Below, piece after piece: positions 20,280-64,000 of a DNA stretch of 64,000 nucleotides. The translations under genes and the position numbers were made by a program. How positions within the stretch are numbered: position 1 is the stretch's first letter; every line of letters begins with the position of its first letter. The stretch is taken from the NCBI RefSeq assembly GCF_029633865.1, contig NC_079217.1, positions 53,590,979-53,654,978 on the forward strand, written 5' to 3'. The notes beneath the pieces are model-generated. The model saw nothing but the letters and a program-made list of their open reading frames with translations. It was not told the origin of the DNA and searched no databases. The DNA is from Lampris incognitus (Eukaryota > Chordata > Actinopteri > Lampriformes > Lampridae).

Positions 20280-22070
20280 ATGGCGGTTCATTCAAGTGTT
20301 ATTTATTTATAAAGTCGGCCCGAAAAATAATCAACAAATCACACCATAAGATGAAATGACAAAATGTCACAAGAATGGGGGGGGGGGGGGGGAGTAGTGG
20401 AATTGAACTTTAGAGACAATGGTGCGTCCACGTCTTCCAACGTCAGCAATCCATAAGGCAGTGTTTAAAAGGCACTAGTTGCATAACAACAGGTTGGATG
20501 AGAGGAGGTTTCTCACACCCCGTATGCCATTTGTATTCACATGGAGCTGTTAGAAAGTCAATCAACACACATTTAGGGAAAATCAATAGAAAAACTTTTG
20601 ACATGATTAGGCAGATAAAAACATTTTCTCTGGACAGCAACACACATGTAATTGTATCAAGCATGATACAGAAAGCACTGCCCAACAGAAGTGGCACTAT
20701 GTATGATTAACCCATTTTGTGGTCTTCTGTTGATGTTCAAATGCATATCAAATAAACAAGCCGTAACGTTTCAAGTCTACCATATCCATTTATGTACATT
20801 TCATAAATATTACAGAACAGCTGCGAGTCCAATCAAATCAAAGTGTTTTAGAACGGTAAAGTTGTAGAAAATAAAAGCAAATTATTTGCATCACAATTCT
20901 GTTACTCGAACATTAATGCGACTGATGAGAATTGACAGCAACGTATGCATAAGAAAAAGTCCTTTGAAAATACAAAATAGGTAAATAGGGATTGTGCCTA
21001 CACCGATTTCATTTAAAAAGACATGATTTCCCCCACCGCCCTTACCGAGTGGTCGGAAACATCAATGCATGAATATTCATTTTGAATATACTGTCAGAAC
21101 TATTGCTATACCAACCCAACGAGATAAAAACTTGTTAAAATGTCAGTGGTCTGTTACATCTAAGGCTTTTGCCTATGCATCAATGCTTTATCACCTATAG
21201 TCAAGCCTGACCTATTCTTACAACCGATCAATTTCATTGTGGTAAACTACCAAATTTCCAAAGGTGTCATATTTAAAAATGCTCATTAAGGATGGAGAAA
21301 TCAGCACAAAAGACAGCCAAACCCTTCATTTGCACGGTAGAAATACATCACGTGGAGCAACAGAACGGGATTTGCTGGACTTCCTTTTCATACCACGAAT
21401 GGCTAGCCCATTTCATATACAATGATCATTAAGTTGTACATTGGCCCTAAATGCTGCATAGGCCAAATCTAGTGGCTCAGTAATAGAGTAATAACGGAGA
21501 GGAGGTCTAATATGAGGATGACCATTTCTCTGTCGTGTTGGTGTATCTTATGTTTCTACTCTGAATCGAGCCTCCATAACTTAGAAATATTCCATACCAG
21601 CTGTTATCAGCCCTTGATTGCAATCAGCGAGTCCACACCATCAGTCAAACATCCACTCACCCACAATCCCACAATAAAGTCATTTAGACAAGAGTTTTTT
21701 CCCACTTTTTTGTGAGCCAAGGAACCCAGAATGAGTAATTTATTTTAGTCTTTGGGACCAAGGCTCAGTACAACATTTTAGTGTGATCCATATTGCCCCC
21801 CCAGAACCAAGCTGGTTGCAGTTTATGGGTCCTAATCCATTGACGAAGAGACACTGATTTAGATGATTAACATAAATGTTATTCACAGAACCTGTTGAGG
21901 TAGGGGTTAACAAGAAACCAAAGTATCACTTATTGTGTTGTAGCTCTCACAGACCAGGGAATGTTGAATGCTTTCATACGTAGTCCTGATAACCCAAGAC
22001 ACAGGATAATCACAAATTTGTATCCACTATAGTGGGTAAAGCTAAGCTTGATTAAAAAAAATTTTTTTTT
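20280..22070 (-). other. por: Probable por 3' untranslated region
   Basis: This stretch follows the por stop codon. I recognise no transposon in it. On the minus strand there are AATAAA hexamers at 20302-20307 (distal) and about 21739-21744 (proximal). The distal signal lies just before the sequence becomes a SINE. A G-homopolymer at about 20379-20392 may be an assembly weak point. The extent is inferred; transcript data would settle it. Confidence 0.5.
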
Positions 22071-61259
<39,189 letters not shown>

Positions 61260-62060
61260 CTAAAGGCAGACAAGAGCAAAGCAATCACACCTGCTTACAA
61301 ACTTCGGATAATTGCAAGATAGTAAGACAAAGATCCCATGAAGGTTACAAATGGATTATCCAGAAAGTGTCAAAATCAAGAGGGTGCACATCATAGGCAC
61401 ATTAAAGCCTGGGATATGGGCCTAAGGTTATTCTAGACTGGTTGAAATTTCAGAGAGTATATGTGGTCCTGTTAATTATTAGCATGCATTTGAATTTAAT
61501 AAATCTGCTCATACAAAAACATCTCATAAGTTTGACCACTTATGTTGAAATTATCAAAGAAAACGCTGTAAAGAAACTGAACCTGGCACAGGATCGAAAT
61601 AAAGTCCCTTGCAAGATTTTTATTCTATTTTAATCTCTCACTGACTGTAACTAATGTAGTCCTTCCAGTCTAGAACAGAAAGACAATTGTAATGAAGAGG
61701 ACGGAAGAGGAGGTATATTAGGGTCACAGATTTGGGTTACATTTCCCACACAGTCCTTTATACAAACGGGGTCATGAATACTGAACTTCAACAGCAGATA
61801 ACAAGAGAGAACTAACACGCACCAGGCAGGACATGAAACATACACACAAAGCCTTTTCTTTCATGATGCATACGAGACCTGATGGATCACATGCCTACTC
61901 ATTACAGCTCACTGCAACCCTATAACACAAGACTTGAGCTTCCCTTCATAAATACTGTATGTATGTGTCAAGACTAAATTACATCAGACATGCAAAATGA
62001 CACCACATTAATTCTTTTTCAATTAGCCATAGAGCAGAAATGACAACAAACAAAACCCAG
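61260..62060. other. por upstream intron, nothing identified
   Basis: No further por exon and no clear repeat. The next upstream por exon is expected outside the window. Confidence 0.5.
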
Positions 62061-62214
62061 AGTTTTTAAAGGGATAGTTCAGATTTTTTTAAAGTGGGGT
62101 TGTGTGGGGTACTTAGCCATAGTCAGCGTATTACTGACAGTAGATCGTGATTGGCACAACCGCAGTTTAGAGAAACAGGCAGGAGTATAGGCAGGACTAG
62201 CAAGCAATGTACAG

Positions 62215-62592
62215 CCATTTTTCTTTTTTTGGCGCTACATTTTCTCAACCATAGAACTTCTGTATTCCTATGCATTAGTGCAGCTGTGCCATGCACCGTG
62301 TTATGCCGCCTGCTGATCAGCTGTTTGGTTCAGTTTCAGTTGGTTATAGAAGAGACAAAAAATAAAAAAAATAAAAAAAGTAATTATTGCAAAAATTCTG
62401 TTCACTGTGGAGACAAGAGGACACGTCTATGAGCCAGAATATACAGCAGAACTTTTGCAGATGGAGACTGAAAAGACTATTGGACGGACAGACTGACCAA
62501 AACAGTGGGGCAGCACAGCTGCGCTTATGCGTAGGAATATGGAAGCTCTACGGTTGAGAAAATGAGGTGCCAAAACAAAAACAAAAAAACAT
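62215..62592. repeat. Imperfect inverted repeat
   Basis: CATTTTCTCAACCATAGAAC, then TATTCCTATGCAT and GCAGCTGTGCC near 62235-62295, match the complement of 62500-62580. About 200 bp separates the arms. The wider block from GGGATAGTTCAGATTTTTT (62070) may be a MITE, but I could not fix both ends. Confidence 0.55.
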
Positions 62593-62955
62593 GGCTGTCT
62601 GATGGCAAGATAAAGCGGTGAAAATACTCTAAAATGTAGCATACACAAACTTATATTGATTTTTTAGGTGTGCCCCTTTTTAGGTGGCATCTAGCAATAA
62701 GACTGCTGGTATGGAATCGTTAAGGAACTTGTGATAATTTGAGTTCGATTTAGGTCAAGTTAGGGTCAATCTGTATAGCATGCTGCTTTACTCACCTATA
62801 GCTTTAGGAATACACGACTCCTCGACAGGGCAGACACATTACACTGTCAAGCCTTTGTAATCACCGTTTAACCTGTCCTCAACTGATGGCAGGGCTCAAT
62901 GGTATATGCTAGGTATTTCTCTTAATTTGGTCAAAAAGCCAGATTCCTTTCCATC

Positions 62956-63306
62956 CATCCATCAATTATCCAAACAGCTTATCCTGCTCTTAGTGTCGTG
63001 GGGATGCTGGAGCCTATCCCAGCAATCATTGGGCAGCAGGTGGGGAGACACTCTGGACAGGCCGCCAGGCCATCACAGGGCCGAAACACACACACACACA
63101 TTCACACCTTAGGGACAATTTAGTACGGCCGATTCACCTGACCTACAGGTCTTTGGACTGTGGGAGTAAACCGGAGCACCCGGAGGAAACCCACACAGAG
63201 GACAACCCGGGACGACCCCCAAGGCTGGACTACCCCGGGGCTCGAACCAAGGACCTTCTTGCTGTGAGGCGACTGCGCTAACCACTGCGCCACCATGCCG
63301 CCCCAA
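62956..63306 (-). repeat. tRNA-derived SINE of a second family, exact 13-bp TSD
   Basis: ATTCCTTTCCATC at 62943-62955 and 63307-63319. On the minus strand the head reads GTGGCGCAGTGGTTAGCGC (A-box) and GGTTCGAGCCC (B-box). The body includes CACCCGGAGGAAACCCACAC reversed from the plus strand, and the tail is (ATGG)n. Partial copies of its tail lie at 28408-28450, 45640-45672 and 55871-55935. Confidence 0.92.
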
Positions 63307-63319
63307 ATTCCTTTCCATC

Positions 63320-64000
63320 AAATATAATTTTGAAATACAGCTGTGAGCAGTAATTAAGGTGACCAAGCATAAATGTATAAATTGTGATACGAGGTGGGAT
63401 TAATGTCAGTTCAAATTAGTGGATAGTGTTTTTGGCAAATAGAATAAATCAAGATGCCATACTGAGCTTTTTGAAAATTGAACGGACATCCTGCTGTAAA
63501 TACCAGCATTATCCAATCAATGGAAGCCAATGAGGCTTATTGACTCTATTAAATATAGCATTTTAAGCAGCATTCTCTGTATTTGAAGTGAGAGGTTTGT
63601 AAAATTGGCAACTGCAGGCAGTGTCTCTCAGGTTATAGTAGCCCATTAGACTGAGATATATAGATCCTGCATTATGTAGGACTAAATGTTGAGCATTACA
63701 GAAATACTTAGCCCAATAGAATCTGTAACAAACTTAATATTTGGTCAACCCATATACAAGATTTATGGTATTTGTAGCACCCCTTGTGGGAAAATATTGC
63801 AATACTTTTGCACAGACGCTTATCGAACATCCTTGAACATTTGTGAGAAGTTTATTATTTTTTTAAGTTTAACAACAATCGAGCAAACTTTCATGGAGTA
63901 ACAGCCGTTTTTCTTTAAAGCCACAAATTTTAATTTTTATTGCCAATATCACTGCTATCTGTTGTGATATCAAATTTTCCTTCACAATTTATAAAGATGA
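63320..64000. other. No recognisable feature
   Basis: AT-rich por intron sequence without exons, repeats or transposon ends that I can identify. Confidence 0.5.

Noticed and set aside
20379..20392. Long G-run (also near 36664, 54333 and 13919) as a possible G-quadruplex element
   Set aside because: Single homopolymer runs without spaced G-tracts; more likely simple expansion or sequencing uncertainty.
61260..64000. Search for the next upstream por exon
   Set aside because: No minus-strand block with flanking AG/GT and POR-like FMN-domain sequence was found; it probably lies outside the window.

Overview
This is vertebrate nuclear DNA, almost certainly from a teleost fish. The evidence is a multi-exon gene with GT-AG introns, dense (CA)n, (TA)n and (CTT)n microsatellites, and the typical fish repeat mix: Rex3 and L2/CR1-type LINEs, Tc1 elements with long inverted repeats, Ty3/gypsy and BEL LTR elements, hAT and Harbinger transposons, and tRNA-derived SINEs. 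There is no operon, no CRISPR array and no prokaryotic gene.

The only host gene I can support is por (NADPH-cytochrome P450 reductase), on the minus strand. Eleven coding exons lie between 61259 and 22071. They encode about 508 residues, from the FMN-domain segment VFALGNKTYEH to the C-terminal DVWS and stop. All eleven join in frame with GT-AG splice sites. The N-terminal exons (membrane anchor and first part of the FMN domain) lie beyond base 64000. A roughly 1.8-kb 3' untranslated region probably runs from 22070 to about 20290.

Layout. 1-4497: a broken Sushi-type gypsy element whose 3' LTR has been split by an inverted LTR. 4500-5330: a BEL/Pao fragment. 5427-6339: an L1-type ORF1. 6378-10318: a minus-strand gypsy element framed by LTR sequence, containing a SINE, a palindrome and the end of another gypsy element in the opposite orientation. 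10560-11620: LINE endonuclease. 14270-16110: a Harbinger ISL2EU-like remnant. 16288-18912: a minus-strand gypsy gag-protease-RT with a 17-bp minisatellite inside gag. 18926-20060: a hAT MITE and a SINE. 20290-61259: por, with introns enlarged by a LINE carrying a Tc1 and a fold-back element, a second Tc1, SINEs, two Rex3 copies with 5' inversion, a TTAA element, a TRIM-like element, a solo LTR and one hAT nested inside another. 61260-64000: part of the next por intron, with an inverted repeat and another SINE.

Nearly all transposon coding sequence is frameshifted, so it is listed as pseudogene. The most informative signals are structural: exact target-site duplications that date nested insertions, two twin-primed Rex3 insertions, and a short LTR-flanked element whose LTRs carry a tRNA-like pol III promoter. 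I see no clearly new multi-gene system.
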